This document shows, piece after piece, positions 24,061 through 33,003 of a stretch of DNA of 44,421 nt. The notes beneath the pieces are model-generated. The model saw only the letters and a program-made list of their open reading frames with translations, made no database searches and was not told the origin of the DNA. Source of the stretch: Sulfobacillus benefaciens (lineage in GTDB: Bacteria; Bacillota; Sulfobacillia; Sulfobacillales; Sulfobacillaceae). The stretch spans positions 1-44,421 of the forward strand of contig PXYW01000007.1 of NCBI GenBank assembly GCA_003023695.1, written 5' to 3'. The position numbers were made by a program, and so were the translations under genes. Each line of letters opens with the position of its first letter. Position 1 is the stretch's first letter.

Positions 24061-24825
24061 TTATAATCTCCCCTCGATCCGGCCGGTGCTGGTGGTTCGC
24101 ACCGTACGATGCTTTCGTGTCTTCCCCTTTTTAGGTGTGGCAGGGCGATCTCTTCCGTTGCCGATATTGCTCGCCGATTGAATGGAAGGAATCACTGTAA
24201 GCAAAGGTAAATCCAAAACCCGCTTCACATCATCTTCCGAGTGAATCGTGTCGTCCAAGTATTCCAACAGAAAGGCAAGTCCGCCTCCCACGACCAAGCC
24301 TAATACCAATGCGATAGCCACATTCGTTTTAGTTTTTGGTGCCACCGGCAGATCATTGGCTACGGCAGGATTGACAATTTCCAAATTCTTTTGTCCTTGG
24401 ACGGCGGTTACCTCATTGACGGTGGCATGGGCGACGGCATTGGCGATCCCAGCAGCAAGCGTCGGCGACGTAGTTTTTACGGTGATGGTTAATAAATCCG
24501 TATTGGCAACGGCAGTTGCCGTGACTATCTGACTAAGTTGGGTTAACGATAAGCCAAACTTGGGCGAGCCCGCGACATTGCCAATGACCGCCCGAGACGT
24601 AGCCAACTGCGCATAGGTATCCACCAACTGCTGCCCAGTGACCATTGAGGTTAATAAATCTTGCGCAGAGTTGCGGGGAATCACAATCAGAGTCGCTGTT
24701 CCCGCGTACTCTTTAGGCAACACAAATTTGCTGAGAATACCGCTGGTCGCGGTGGCTACCACAGCAATTAAAATGATAATGCCCAGGCGCTTACGAATGA
24801 CCCGCCATAACTCCTGTAGCTCCAT
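24061..24825 (-). CDS. Wzz/CapA-type polysaccharide chain-length and kinase-activator protein
   Basis: A 254-aa protein with two membrane helices (IIILIAVVATATSGIL at ~15-32 and VAIALVLGLVVGGGLAFLLEYLD at ~168-190) around an extracytoplasmic domain. The PVAPKTKTNV block before helix 2 is the Wzz proline-rich motif. The cytoplasmic C-terminus (~200-254, basic) would activate the BY-kinase encoded next. No flippase, polymerase or sugar-transferase genes adjoin it, unusual for a capsule locus. Confidence 0.85.
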   Translation of the reverse strand: MELQELWRVIRKRLGIIILIAVVATATSGILSKFVLPKEYAGTATLIVIPRNSAQDLLTSMVTGQQLVDTYAQLATSRAVIGNVAGSPKFGLSLTQLSQIVTATAVANTDLLTITVKTTSPTLAAGIANAVAHATVNEVTAVQGQKNLEIVNPAVANDLPVAPKTKTNVAIALVLGLVVGGGLAFLLEYLDDTIHSEDDVKRVLDLPLLTVIPSIQSASNIGNGRDRPATPKKGKTRKHRTVRTTSTGRIEGRL

Positions 24826-24923
24826 TAGGGATCCGAAGCCTCCTCTACCCCATTTGATTCGACATCCTTAGGGTAGATTCCTGTTGGAACCCTACGAAAA
24901 AATTTGGCAACTGCAGAATTTGT

Positions 24924-25937
24924 TTAGGGTTGGCGTCCGATTTGACTGAGCAGCAACTGAGTTACGCTCTTATTTGCATAGCCTACATGCCACAATGCGA
25001 CTCCAGCCAAATGATCTTTCTTAGCCAGTGCAATTTTTTGACTCATGCCTTGGAGGCTCTCCCACCACGCTATCGTGGGGCCATTGGCCGTGGTGTATCG
25101 TGCATAGGTCTCTTGATATAAAGTGCTCCACTTAGCGTTTTGGTTCATGATCGGGGTTACCGCATTGTAGGGAATCGTAGTCGCCACGGTACTGCCTACC
25201 GGCCAGCTGTATCCATAGACAGGAATTCCTAAGATAATTTTGGAAGCGGGCACCGAACTTAACATGCGCGTGACAATGTTCGAAACCCACGGCATCGCGG
25301 CCACGGGACCTTCTAACGATCCATCATCGTGTTCATCATAACTCATTAAGATAAACTGGTTGATTTCCGGCGCCAGTTTACTGTAATCATAGGCGCCGCC
25401 CGAATGCGGCACCACGTCCATTGTGATGACATCGTTTCGCGGCAGAAAATCCCTAAGATCAATAGCGAAGGCTGTTAAATCGCTACTCAAATGGGTATGC
25501 GGGGGTTCAAAGTCAATGTTAACGCCCTGAAAATGCATTTTCCCAACCATATCAGCAATCGCCCGGGCAGCTCGTATCCGGGTCAGCGGATCTGGCAAAA
25601 AGGCTTGCGTTCCCGTGGCGTCATTTACCAAGGGAACAATGGGAATATGTTCTTTTTGCACTTGGGATAAGATCGTGGAATTCACATGGCTGGTTAGACC
25701 GCCTAAACTGTCGACCGAATACCAAAACGGAGAAAACTGGGAAATCGCATGGGGATATTGATATATTGCGGCAAGTCCGGCAGAGGCATCGTTGGCCCAA
25801 AACCCTACGACTTGCAATTTGTTTGACGAAGAACTGGACTCGTTTTTGGCTGCGTGAGCATTAAAACCGCACCCGGTCGCCGACACTGCTAAGGCGACAA
25901 CTGTTCCCCATAATTTTTTGCGAACACCATGGCTCAT
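24924..25937 (-). CDS. Secreted GH18-like glycosyl hydrolase lipoprotein
   Basis: A 337-aa protein with a lipoprotein signal: basic start, hydrophobic stretch and lipobox ATGC (Cys at ~23), then a Ser-rich linker. The remainder is a GH18-type barrel like spore-cortex or SafA/YaaH-type enzymes: GVNIDFEPP carries the catalytic Glu of the DxxDxE pattern, MSYDEHDDG is the following strand, and the final strand contains WHVGYAN. It would act on peptidoglycan or a polysaccharide outside the membrane. ATG 25937 has GAGGTGA 6 nt upstream, but this site is locked in a 13-bp stem (see the hairpin at 25938-26000). Confidence 0.78.
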   Translation of the reverse strand: MSHGVRKKLWGTVVALAVSATGCGFNAHAAKNESSSSSNKLQVVGFWANDASAGLAAIYQYPHAISQFSPFWYSVDSLGGLTSHVNSTILSQVQKEHIPIVPLVNDATGTQAFLPDPLTRIRAARAIADMVGKMHFQGVNIDFEPPHTHLSSDLTAFAIDLRDFLPRNDVITMDVVPHSGGAYDYSKLAPEINQFILMSYDEHDDGSLEGPVAAMPWVSNIVTRMLSSVPASKIILGIPVYGYSWPVGSTVATTIPYNAVTPIMNQNAKWSTLYQETYARYTTANGPTIAWWESLQGMSQKIALAKKDHLAGVALWHVGYANKSVTQLLLSQIGRQP

Positions 25938-26000
25938 TGGGAATCACCTCGGCATCAGTGTAGCCAAAACCACACTCCCCATGCTCTGAGGTGATTCCCA
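25938..26000 (-). promoter_or_regulatory. Long hairpin sequestering the GH18 gene's ribosome binding site
   Basis: On the minus strand TGGGAATCACCTC (26000-25988) pairs over 13 perfect bases with GAGGTGATTCCCA (25950-25938), and the AUG follows directly. The second arm contains the whole Shine-Dalgarno GAGGTGA. The 37-nt loop can form an inner stem, GTGTGG with CTACAC (one G-U). No U tract follows, so a simple terminator is less likely. It could be a translation switch or thermometer, or uncouple GH18 from the upstream LCP gene. Confidence 0.7.
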
Positions 26001-26012
26001 GTATCGGAAATC

Positions 26013-27275
26013 TTAGGGTTGGATTTTAGAATTTAACTTCAGGTCAGACCCCACCGTGATGATCATGTCTAATCCTGGATAATCATGATAAGGGCTTTCG
26101 GTAATTTTTGTAGCCGACGCCGGTCCTAACGCTGATTGAATTCTGGCCACTAAATACTTATCCCCAGTAAAGTCTAAAATTTCGTTATGAACATGATTGT
26201 GCCGGTTAGACCAGTCAATAGCCAACACGGTAAATCCCTTGGCTTTAAGCCACGCCGCAACTTGGTCGGCCGGTTGCATAGAGCCAGTCCCCGCCTTGAT
26301 AATAATATGAACATTGTGGCGATCAGCTGCGGTCAAAGGCTTCTCCAGCACAATCTCGTCGACCATCATGTGCATGAGGCGCTGGTCCAGCACCCAATAA
26401 TCCAACGGGATTTTAAGAACAGGGTCAGTACGCACCACCGGATGACCTGGTAGAGTTGCATACCGCACTGCCGATAACTGAATATGCGTTGCAATTAAGC
26501 CCAGCGACAACATCTGCGGCAACGTCAAATTAGTGTGCACAATGTCTTGGCGCAGCATGGTGATAATTTCCGGAAGCTTATAAATTTGACTCGGGGTGAG
26601 TACTTTTTTCAAAATTAATTTGACAATATACTGTTGTTGCTGGATGCGACTAATGTCCCCAAGAGGTTCCGCCCGAAATCGCACATATTCCAGTACCTGT
26701 TGCCCATTTAATTTTTGCACTCCGGGATTTAAGTTAATGTCCAAAGGATTGCCGACACCGCCGTAATGCATCGGTTGAGTGACATCAACGGTTAAACCGC
26801 CCAGAGTGTTGATGATTTTTTCAAAGTTCCACATGGTGGTTTCCATGTAGTAGTCCACGGGCACATGCAAAGTTTGTTCCACCATTTTGACGGCGAGTTT
26901 CGGCCCGCCAAAATAATTGGCTTCGTTAATTTTCGTTTCTCCAACCCCAGGAATATTGACTAAAGAGTCTCGTGGAATGGACAAAACACTGGCTTGATCT
27001 GTCTTAGGATTCACTGATACCAACATCATCGTATCAGTTCGATCCCGTACGTAAGGATTGGTCTGGTCTTTGTTGTTGATTATCGATAGGGCATTGCCCA
27101 GGAGTAAAATCGTAATGCGGTTTTGAAACCCTGGGGGATTCTTTTTAAGTACACGGCTAGTCTCTACTGCTGCCGGTTGGATCGCTCGATATCCCAGGTA
27201 GGCAGCAATACCGCCTCCAATTACAACGATGGCTGCGAGCAGTGCTAAAAATCGTCCCCACCGAAATCGCCTCAT
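26013..27275 (-). CDS. LytR-CpsA-Psr (LCP) family cell-wall ligase
   Basis: A 420-aa membrane-anchored protein. A basic N-terminus and one helix (FLALLAAIVVIGGGIAAYLG) precede the LCP domain (~45-260): RDRTDTMMLVSVNP, SIPRDS and the Arg-rich RFRAEPLGDISRIQQQQ that binds the lipid pyrophosphate. A LytR_C domain (~310-400) follows. LCP enzymes attach wall teichoic acid or capsule to peptidoglycan. Start ATG 27275 has AAAGGAG upstream at 9 nt; longer in-frame starts lack one and would lie upstream of the -10. It leads the minus-strand envelope run. Confidence 0.88.
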   Translation of the reverse strand: MRRFRWGRFLALLAAIVVIGGGIAAYLGYRAIQPAAVETSRVLKKNPPGFQNRITILLLGNALSIINNKDQTNPYVRDRTDTMMLVSVNPKTDQASVLSIPRDSLVNIPGVGETKINEANYFGGPKLAVKMVEQTLHVPVDYYMETTMWNFEKIINTLGGLTVDVTQPMHYGGVGNPLDINLNPGVQKLNGQQVLEYVRFRAEPLGDISRIQQQQYIVKLILKKVLTPSQIYKLPEIITMLRQDIVHTNLTLPQMLSLGLIATHIQLSAVRYATLPGHPVVRTDPVLKIPLDYWVLDQRLMHMMVDEIVLEKPLTAADRHNVHIIIKAGTGSMQPADQVAAWLKAKGFTVLAIDWSNRHNHVHNEILDFTGDKYLVARIQSALGPASATKITESPYHDYPGLDMIITVGSDLKLNSKIQP

Positions 27276-27305
27276 GGCGCCGCTCCTTTCAGGCATACCC
27301 TTGAT

Positions 27306-27311
27306 ATTATA
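27306..27311 (-). promoter_or_regulatory. -10 element of the LCP gene
   Basis: Perfect TATAAT on the minus strand, 30 bases before the chosen ATG. No recognisable -35. Confidence 0.45.
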
Positions 27312-27504
27312 CTGTAGAATCAGTTGTGTTGATCGTGAAATTTCGACCATTTGGCCCAAATTCTTCGGCCTGTGCGACATCTCTGACCCTGATAACGTGA
27401 CAGTGACGGTTAGGGTTACATCACATCAACCACAAAAGGCCTGTGTCTCACGTTAACCCATTGTTATGCTATGATGAGAACACAAATAGGTAGGGGGGGC
27501 ACTA

Positions 27505-28263
27505 ATGCGTCTTTGGATTCTTCCGGTGGGCACATTTTCAGCCGATGAAACGGTTTTGGACCCTCAATGCGAACCCGGCAATATTCTCAACATCCCAGTC
27601 TATGCCTATTTAATTGATTCGCCCAATGGTCTTTTTCTATTTGACACAGGTTGCTCTAACCACTGTCGCACCGACCCCAAAGGATTGTTAGGCCAAGAAT
27701 TCTCGCAGCTGTTGCAGCCCCGCCTGGTACCCGACGACTACATCATCGCGCAACTAGGAAAAATTGGATTTGCGCCAAGCGATATCGATGGGGTCATCAA
27801 CTCCCACTTGCACTTTGACCATGGAGGAGGCAATAGTGCCTTTAACCGACACAAATTTGTTATCCAGCGTTCCGAGTGGGCAGCCGCCACTTCAGACCGG
27901 GAGCAATATCCTGATACTGCTGCGTTAGCCATAGACGCTGAGCAGTTGCATCTTGTTGACGGCGACTACCGCTTAGACACCCAATTATACACAATCTCCA
28001 CCCCTGGTCACACAGAAGGGCATCAATCGTTGGTCGTGGAGCTCAGTGATGGGCCCATCGTCCTGACCAGCGATGCCGTCTATACTCGACGCCAGTTTCA
28101 CCCGGATAACATCGGAACTGCTACCAATCCCGCCCAAGCTCAACTATCCGTCGCCCGTTTATTACAGGTGACGAAAACGCTCAATGCACGACCCTTTTTC
28201 TCGCACGACCCCCTCCAAGTGACCCAGGAATCTTGGAGACTATCCCCAAGGTTCTATCAATAG
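27505..28263 (+). CDS. Metallo-beta-lactamase-fold lactonase-like hydrolase
   Basis: A 252-aa cytosolic hydrolase. SHLHFDHGG is the HxHxDH dinuclear metal motif; STPGHTEGHQS, TSDAVYT and FSHDP supply the remaining His and Asp. The layout, with a long N-terminal strand region and LFDTGC, is that of the AHL-lactonase (AiiA/AttM) branch. Quorum quenching is therefore possible, but many relatives hydrolyse other lactones. Strong ribosome site (AGGTAGGGGGG). Divergent from the LCP gene and upstream of the GT51 gene, with which it may be co-transcribed. Confidence 0.8.
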   Translation: MRLWILPVGTFSADETVLDPQCEPGNILNIPVYAYLIDSPNGLFLFDTGCSNHCRTDPKGLLGQEFSQLLQPRLVPDDYIIAQLGKIGFAPSDIDGVINSHLHFDHGGGNSAFNRHKFVIQRSEWAAATSDREQYPDTAALAIDAEQLHLVDGDYRLDTQLYTISTPGHTEGHQSLVVELSDGPIVLTSDAVYTRRQFHPDNIGTATNPAQAQLSVARLLQVTKTLNARPFFSHDPLQVTQESWRLSPRFYQ

Positions 28264-28274
28264 TGCGAGGGTTT

Positions 28275-28994
28275 ATGACAAAGCGGGGCCGTCCTTGGGT
28301 CAAATGGTGGATATGGGTGCTCGTCATGTTCATCGGATTTTTAGCAGCATTCTATGTGCGATACTGGTCGGCTCTCACCTCGTTGCCAACGCGCGTCCAA
28401 AGCCGCACCTTGGCGCACCATGGCATTCCGGTAACCCTGACCCACGTGTCACCTTGGTTTACCAAAGCCTTAATTGCCACCGAAGATCGGAGCTTTTATC
28501 GCAATTGGGGCATTTCATTTGAAGGAATAGGCCGGGCCTTAGTTGTGGATATTCGGACGGGATCGTTTGCCCAGGGCGGCAGTACCATTACTCAACAACT
28601 TATCCGGGATTTGTTGCTGTCACCCCACAAGACTATTCCTCGTAAGGTTACCGGTACATTGTTGGCTTTAATGGCCACGGTGCTCTACAGCAAGCGGCAA
28701 ATTCTCACCATGTATATCAACGAAGTCTACTTAGGCCATAACAGTTATGGCGTTGGTCGTGCTGCAAAAACCTATTTTGGCCGATCAGCCGCAAATTTAT
28801 CACCGGCTCAAGCGACCCTTCTGGCAGGATTGCCCCAAGCCCCATCCGCTTTAAATCCTGACAACCACTACCACCAGGCTAAGGCACGCCAATGGGAGGT
28901 TTTGGAAAGCATGGTATCGGATCACGTTATTACCTTGCACACAGCACACCATATTTATTCGTCACCACTAGATTTAATCGGCGTTAAAGAGTGA
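28275..28994 (+). CDS. Monofunctional peptidoglycan glycosyltransferase (GT51)
   Basis: A 239-aa membrane-anchored enzyme that polymerises lipid II into glycan strands. One N-terminal helix (WIWVLVMFIGFLAAFYV) is followed by the GT51 domain with its signature blocks: ATEDRSFYRNWG (catalytic Glu), GGSTITQQL, KRQILTMYINEVYLG and the ATLLAGLPQAPS block. No transpeptidase domain follows. I take ATG 28275; in-frame GTG 28263 and ATG 28233 are possible but would overlap the upstream gene. It complements MurJ and the LCP protein in wall assembly. Confidence 0.88.
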   Translation: MTKRGRPWVKWWIWVLVMFIGFLAAFYVRYWSALTSLPTRVQSRTLAHHGIPVTLTHVSPWFTKALIATEDRSFYRNWGISFEGIGRALVVDIRTGSFAQGGSTITQQLIRDLLLSPHKTIPRKVTGTLLALMATVLYSKRQILTMYINEVYLGHNSYGVGRAAKTYFGRSAANLSPAQATLLAGLPQAPSALNPDNHYHQAKARQWEVLESMVSDHVITLHTAHHIYSSPLDLIGVKE

Positions 28995-29040
28995 GCACTG
29001 ACGCGCCGTTTTGCCGATCTAGGGTGCACCGGGGGAACGT

Positions 29041-29076
29041 AAAAAGTATTCCGGGGCGCCTGGCCCCGGAATACTT
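29041..29076. terminator. Bidirectional terminator between GT51 gene and codY
   Basis: AAGTATTCCGGGG pairs perfectly with CCCCGGAATACTT (29044-29056/29064-29076). On the minus strand it ends CTTTTTAC, a good codY terminator, 6 bases past the codY stop. It can also stop the convergent plus-strand transcript. Confidence 0.9.
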
Positions 29077-29082
29077 GTGAGG

Positions 29083-29865
29083 TTAACGCTGCAGTTTTTT
29101 CAGTTCACCAATTAATCGATCGTTTAGTACGCGAATATGGGTGCCTTTCATCCCTAAAGAGCGAGATTCGATAACGCCCGCGGATTCAAATTTGCGCAAG
29201 GCATTGACAATTACGGAACGGGTTATTCCTACACGGTCAGCTATCTTAGATGCCACCAACAATCCCTCTTCGCCACCCAGTTCTTCAAAAATGTGCTGAA
29301 CCGCTTCCAGTTCCGAGTACGATAGGGTGTCGATCGCAACTTTAACCGCTGCCTTCTTCCGTGCCTCCATTTCCAATTCATCGGATTTGGAGCGCAAAAT
29401 TTCCATGGCCACTACGGTAGCACCATATTCGGCCAAAATAAGATCCTCGTCGTCAAACTCCCGTCCAAACCGCGAAATCACTAGCGTGCCGAGTCGGTCT
29501 CCACCACCGTTGACGGGCACAATAGTCGTAATTTTGTTTTCGTAAATGCAAGGTTTGTCACGAAAGAATACACAACGTCGACTTTCTTGCGACACATTAG
29601 GATACGTTTCGTCAACCTTTAACAAACCAGAATTATAAGATTGAGGAAACACTTCTTGACCCAAGACCTCTCGGATCATCACGTCGCATTCAAACGAATC
29701 CAGTAACGCGTATCCCAATACCTTCCCGCGGCGGCTCACCACATACACATTAGCGGATATCAGTTCACTCAAAATTTGAGCCATTTCCTCAAAATTTACC
29801 GGATGTCCCGCCGTCCGTTGTAACAAACGATTAATCCGTCGTGTCTTTTCCAGCAATTCTTCCAC
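29083..29865 (-). CDS. codY: GTP-sensing pleiotropic regulator CodY
   Basis: A 260-aa global repressor of Bacillota that senses branched-chain amino acids and GTP. The N-terminal GAF domain (~1-155) begins with [11 protein letters not shown] and includes [12 protein letters not shown]; the C-terminal winged helix (~200-245) is [20 protein letters not shown]. Length is the family norm. GTG start after GAGGGGG. It is the end of the xerC-hslV-hslU-codY arrangement known from Bacillus but has its own promoter. Confidence 0.95.
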   Translation of the reverse strand: MEELLEKTRRINRLLQRTAGHPVNFEEMAQILSELISANVYVVSRRGKVLGYALLDSFECDVMIREVLGQEVFPQSYNSGLLKVDETYPNVSQESRRCVFFRDKPCIYENKITTIVPVNGGGDRLGTLVISRFGREFDDEDLILAEYGATVVAMEILRSKSDELEMEARKKAAVKVAIDTLSYSELEAVQHIFEELGGEEGLLVASKIADRVGITRSVIVNALRKFESAGVIESRSLGMKGTHIRVLNDRLIGELKKLQR

Positions 29866-29923
29866 GACAAAAGCCCCCTCAAATTTGGTTAATTCGTCAC
29901 CACAGTTCTAAATTCCGGCTATG

Positions 29924-29932
29924 AGTATACCA
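29924..29932 (-). promoter_or_regulatory. codY: Extended -10 promoter of codY
   Basis: TGGTATACT on the minus strand: -10 hexamer at 29929-29924 with TGn extension, in the 104-base gap after hslU. No clear -35. Confidence 0.5.
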
Positions 29933-29969
29933 TAACTTTGGTTTGGAATGTGATAACGAAACCAAAAAT

Positions 29970-31376
29970 TCAGAGTATATACCGATTAATGTCAATATTG
30001 TCCGCTATCCGAGCTAATCGCTGATCCACATATGACGCAGTAATCGGAATAGTTTGCCCTTGTAGTTCAGGCGCCTCGAAGCTAAGTTCTTCCAATACTT
30101 TCTCTAAAATCGTATGCAATCGCCGAGCTCCGATGTTTTCGGTATCACGATTGACGCGATCCGCATAGCGGGCCATCGCCCAAAGTGCCTCGTCCTCAAA
30201 TCGGATCTGTACGCCTTCAGCGCCCAATAGTGCCTGATACTGAAAAATCAAGGAGTTTTTAGGTTCAGTGAGAATGCGATAAAAATCTTGTTCCGTCAAC
30301 GCATCGAATTCCACACGAATTGGAAACCGTCCCTGCAATTCAGGTATCAGGTCGCTGGGTTTGGACACATGAAATGCTCCAGCAGCAATAAATAAAATAT
30401 GGTCGGTTTTCACGGGACCATATTTGGTGTTTACGGTGGATCCCTCGACAATGGGCAAAATATCGCGTTGGACTCCTTCGCGACTGACGTCAGGCCCCCG
30501 CATGTCTTGCCCCGAAGCAATTTTATCAAACTCATCGATAAAGATGATGCCCTGCTGTTCTGCCCGCCAGACCGCGTCAGCATTAGCGGCATCCGTGTCA
30601 ATCAATTTCTGCGCCTCTTCTTGGGTTAACACCTTACGCGCTTCGGCCACCGTCATCTTGCGCCGTTTGGTTCTTTTGGGCAATAAGTTGCCAAACATTT
30701 CGCCGAGGTTCATTTGATTGTCCTCAGAACCAGGAAAATTACCCATCATGGGCAGCGATGGCCCAGCATCTTCGACCTCTACTTCGACAAGTTCATGTTC
30801 CATGGCCTTCATCCGTAATTTTTCCCGCACCCGCCGTCGTTCGTCGTCAATACGCCGACGTTCTTCGGCATCCACGGGACGACGCGATTGATAATTTCCA
30901 CCTGCGCCGCCAAACAATGCCTCAAAGGGATTCTTAGCTCCGCTGTTGTCCGATGGGTCGGGGACCAAGGCCTCCACAATACGGTCTTCGGCGGCGCGTT
31001 CTGCACGATCTTTCACCGATCCGGTCCGCTCTTCTTTGACCATGCGAATGCTGGTTTCCACCAAATCGCGCACCATTGCATCAACGTCACGGCCCACATA
31101 CCCCACTTCGGTAAATTTTGTGGCTTCCACCTTAATAAACGGGACATGTAACAAACGTGCCAAACGACGGGCCACTTCGGTCTTGCCCACGCCAGTCGGG
31201 CCAATCATCAAAATATTTTTGGGAGTGATTTCTTCTTGCAGTTCGGGGTCGAGGCGGCTACGGCGCCAGCGATGGCGCAAGGCCACGGCTACCGCTCGTT
31301 TGGCTTCGTTTTGGCCCACGATATACTTATCTAGTTCCTCCACAATTCGCTTTGGTGTCAATAGTGCCTCATCCAT
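29970..31376 (-). CDS. hslU: HslU (ClpY), ATPase of the HslUV protease
   Basis: A 468-aa AAA+ unfoldase that feeds proteins into HslV. Walker A is GPTGVGKT (~60-67), the pore loop GYVGRD follows, the I-domain spans ~110-245, Walker B is [10 protein letters not shown], and the end DINRYIL is the tail that inserts into HslV. I choose the ATG at 31376, 8 nt after AGGAGG; the ATG at 31382 is only 2 nt from it. The hslV stop overlaps this ribosome site, indicating coupling. Confidence 0.95.
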   Translation of the reverse strand: MDEALLTPKRIVEELDKYIVGQNEAKRAVAVALRHRWRRSRLDPELQEEITPKNILMIGPTGVGKTEVARRLARLLHVPFIKVEATKFTEVGYVGRDVDAMVRDLVETSIRMVKEERTGSVKDRAERAAEDRIVEALVPDPSDNSGAKNPFEALFGGAGGNYQSRRPVDAEERRRIDDERRRVREKLRMKAMEHELVEVEVEDAGPSLPMMGNFPGSEDNQMNLGEMFGNLLPKRTKRRKMTVAEARKVLTQEEAQKLIDTDAANADAVWRAEQQGIIFIDEFDKIASGQDMRGPDVSREGVQRDILPIVEGSTVNTKYGPVKTDHILFIAAGAFHVSKPSDLIPELQGRFPIRVEFDALTEQDFYRILTEPKNSLIFQYQALLGAEGVQIRFEDEALWAMARYADRVNRDTENIGARRLHTILEKVLEELSFEAPELQGQTIPITASYVDQRLARIADNIDINRYIL

Positions 31377-31388
31377 CCCCATTGCCTC

Positions 31389-31937
31389 CTAACCCAATGT
31401 TTCAATTGTTAAGTGATGATTGGTATATATGCAAATGTCCGCTGCAATGTCCAACGATCTCCGCACAATTTCCTCAATCGCGGGAGCTTGATCCAATGAC
31501 GCAAAGGCCCTGGCCGCCGCCAACGCGTAACTACCTCCTGAACCCACCGCCGCAATATGGTCATCTGGCTCAATAACTTCCCCGGTCCCTGAAAGAATGA
31601 ACAAATCCTGGGTATCAGCAACGATTAACAGCGCCTCTAACTTTCCCAGCATGCGGTCGGTTCGCCACTCACGGCTTAGAGCCACCGCCGCCCGTGGCAA
31701 GTTTCCGTGATGTTCTTCCAGTTTCCCTTCAAATCGTTCAAATAGGGTCAAGGCATCGGCAACCGCCCCAGCAAATCCCGCTAGGATTGCTCCTTGGTAC
31801 AGGCGCCGGACTTTTCGCGCCGTGTGCTTCATCACCGTATTTTGGCCGAAGGTTACCTGACCATCGCCACCAATAACGGCTTTCCCATCTTTGACCATTG
31901 CTAAAATAGTTGTGCCATGAAATAACATATCCTCCAT
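31389..31937 (-). CDS. hslV: HslV (ClpQ), peptidase of the HslUV protease
   Basis: A 182-aa proteasome-type peptidase. A short propeptide precedes HGTTILA, where cleavage would expose the catalytic N-terminal Thr. The blocks [21 protein letters not shown] and [16 protein letters not shown] are typical. Start ATG 31937 has GGAGG at 8 nt; ATG 31952 overlaps that site. The nucleophile here is Thr, as in E. coli, rather than the Ser described for Bacillus subtilis ClpQ (established knowledge). Confidence 0.95.
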   Translation of the reverse strand: MEDMLFHGTTILAMVKDGKAVIGGDGQVTFGQNTVMKHTARKVRRLYQGAILAGFAGAVADALTLFERFEGKLEEHHGNLPRAAVALSREWRTDRMLGKLEALLIVADTQDLFILSGTGEVIEPDDHIAAVGSGGSYALAAARAFASLDQAPAIEEIVRRSLDIAADICIYTNHHLTIETLG

Positions 31938-31957
31938 GTGTTTAGCCTCCATGAATA

Positions 31958-32857
31958 TTACTGTGAATTTCTCCGAGCCCTCGGATGCGCTGCCTGGTAC
32001 ACCTGGGTCAGCTGGTCTTGCGAGACATGAGTGTATATTTGCGTCGTACGCAAATTGGCATGGCCAAGTAATTCCTGAACAATGCGCAAGTCGGCTCCGT
32101 TCATTAATAAATGGGTAGCATAAGAATGTCGCAACCAGTGCGGACTAATATTGCGGCTCACCGCACTCCGCAACATGGTCGCTTTAACGATGCGGCGAAC
32201 ACTGCGGGTGCTCAGTCGGCCGCCCCGGCGGTTAAGGAACAAAGCGTCTGTCGCGGTTTTGACCAAATGTGGGCGCGCCTCAGCTAAATACCGCTGCAAT
32301 GCTCGAAGACCATATCGACCTAAAGGTACCTTACGCTCTTTACGGCCTTTGCCTGTAACTTTGATCATCCCTGTGTCCCAAGAAATATCCAGGAGATTTA
32401 TGTCGACCACTTCTTGACTGCGCAGTCCTGCCCCGTACATCGTTTCAATCAAACTCAAATTGCGGACACCGAGGGGACCGTGCTCAAGGCAAGCGGTTTC
32501 CATCATCGCTGTGATCTCATCAATGGTCAACACCCGCGGTAGGTGCGCACGAAACTTCGGTGATAATATCCGATGCGCGGGATTGTCAACCCGCAATTGC
32601 TGCTGTTCCAAATAACGATAAAAGGATCGTATCACGGATAGCTTCCGGGCCACACTGCGGGCCGAAATACCCGATTCACCCATTTCGAGCAGCCAACGCC
32701 GTATGCTCTTGGCGTCGACTAGTTCTAAATTTCCTACCCGTACTTCGAATTGATGCAAATCCGACTCGTAAGCGCGCACGGTGTCGTCAGTTCCCCCTTC
32801 CACCGCACGCAAGTGCCTAAGATATGCGGCAATCCAGGGGTTAACTGGGTTGGACAT
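31958..32857 (-). CDS. xerC: Tyrosine recombinase XerC/CodV
   Basis: A 299-aa recombinase that resolves chromosome dimers. The N-terminal core-binding domain (~1-95) contains [11 protein letters not shown]; catalytic residues are Arg in GAGLRSQEV, Lys in [14 protein letters not shown], HxxR in [14 protein letters not shown], the second His in [15 protein letters not shown] and Tyr in the same block. ATG 32857 is preceded by GGGGGG at 8 nt. It lies directly upstream of hslV, as codV does in Bacillus. Confidence 0.92.
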   Translation of the reverse strand: MSNPVNPWIAAYLRHLRAVEGGTDDTVRAYESDLHQFEVRVGNLELVDAKSIRRWLLEMGESGISARSVARKLSVIRSFYRYLEQQQLRVDNPAHRILSPKFRAHLPRVLTIDEITAMMETACLEHGPLGVRNLSLIETMYGAGLRSQEVVDINLLDISWDTGMIKVTGKGRKERKVPLGRYGLRALQRYLAEARPHLVKTATDALFLNRRGGRLSTRSVRRIVKATMLRSAVSRNISPHWLRHSYATHLLMNGADLRIVQELLGHANLRTTQIYTHVSQDQLTQVYQAAHPRARRNSQ

Positions 32858-33003
32858 GGCCACTACCCCCCAGATCCGCCACAAATGGTGGGATAGACAA
32901 CGGCCTCGGTGTTCTTAAGCGACGCCGGCATGGGTTGCAGGCCCTCACTGTATCCTTGATGCTTAACGCATTTCCCGACAACTTAGGGACTTTGTTACCC
33001 CGA

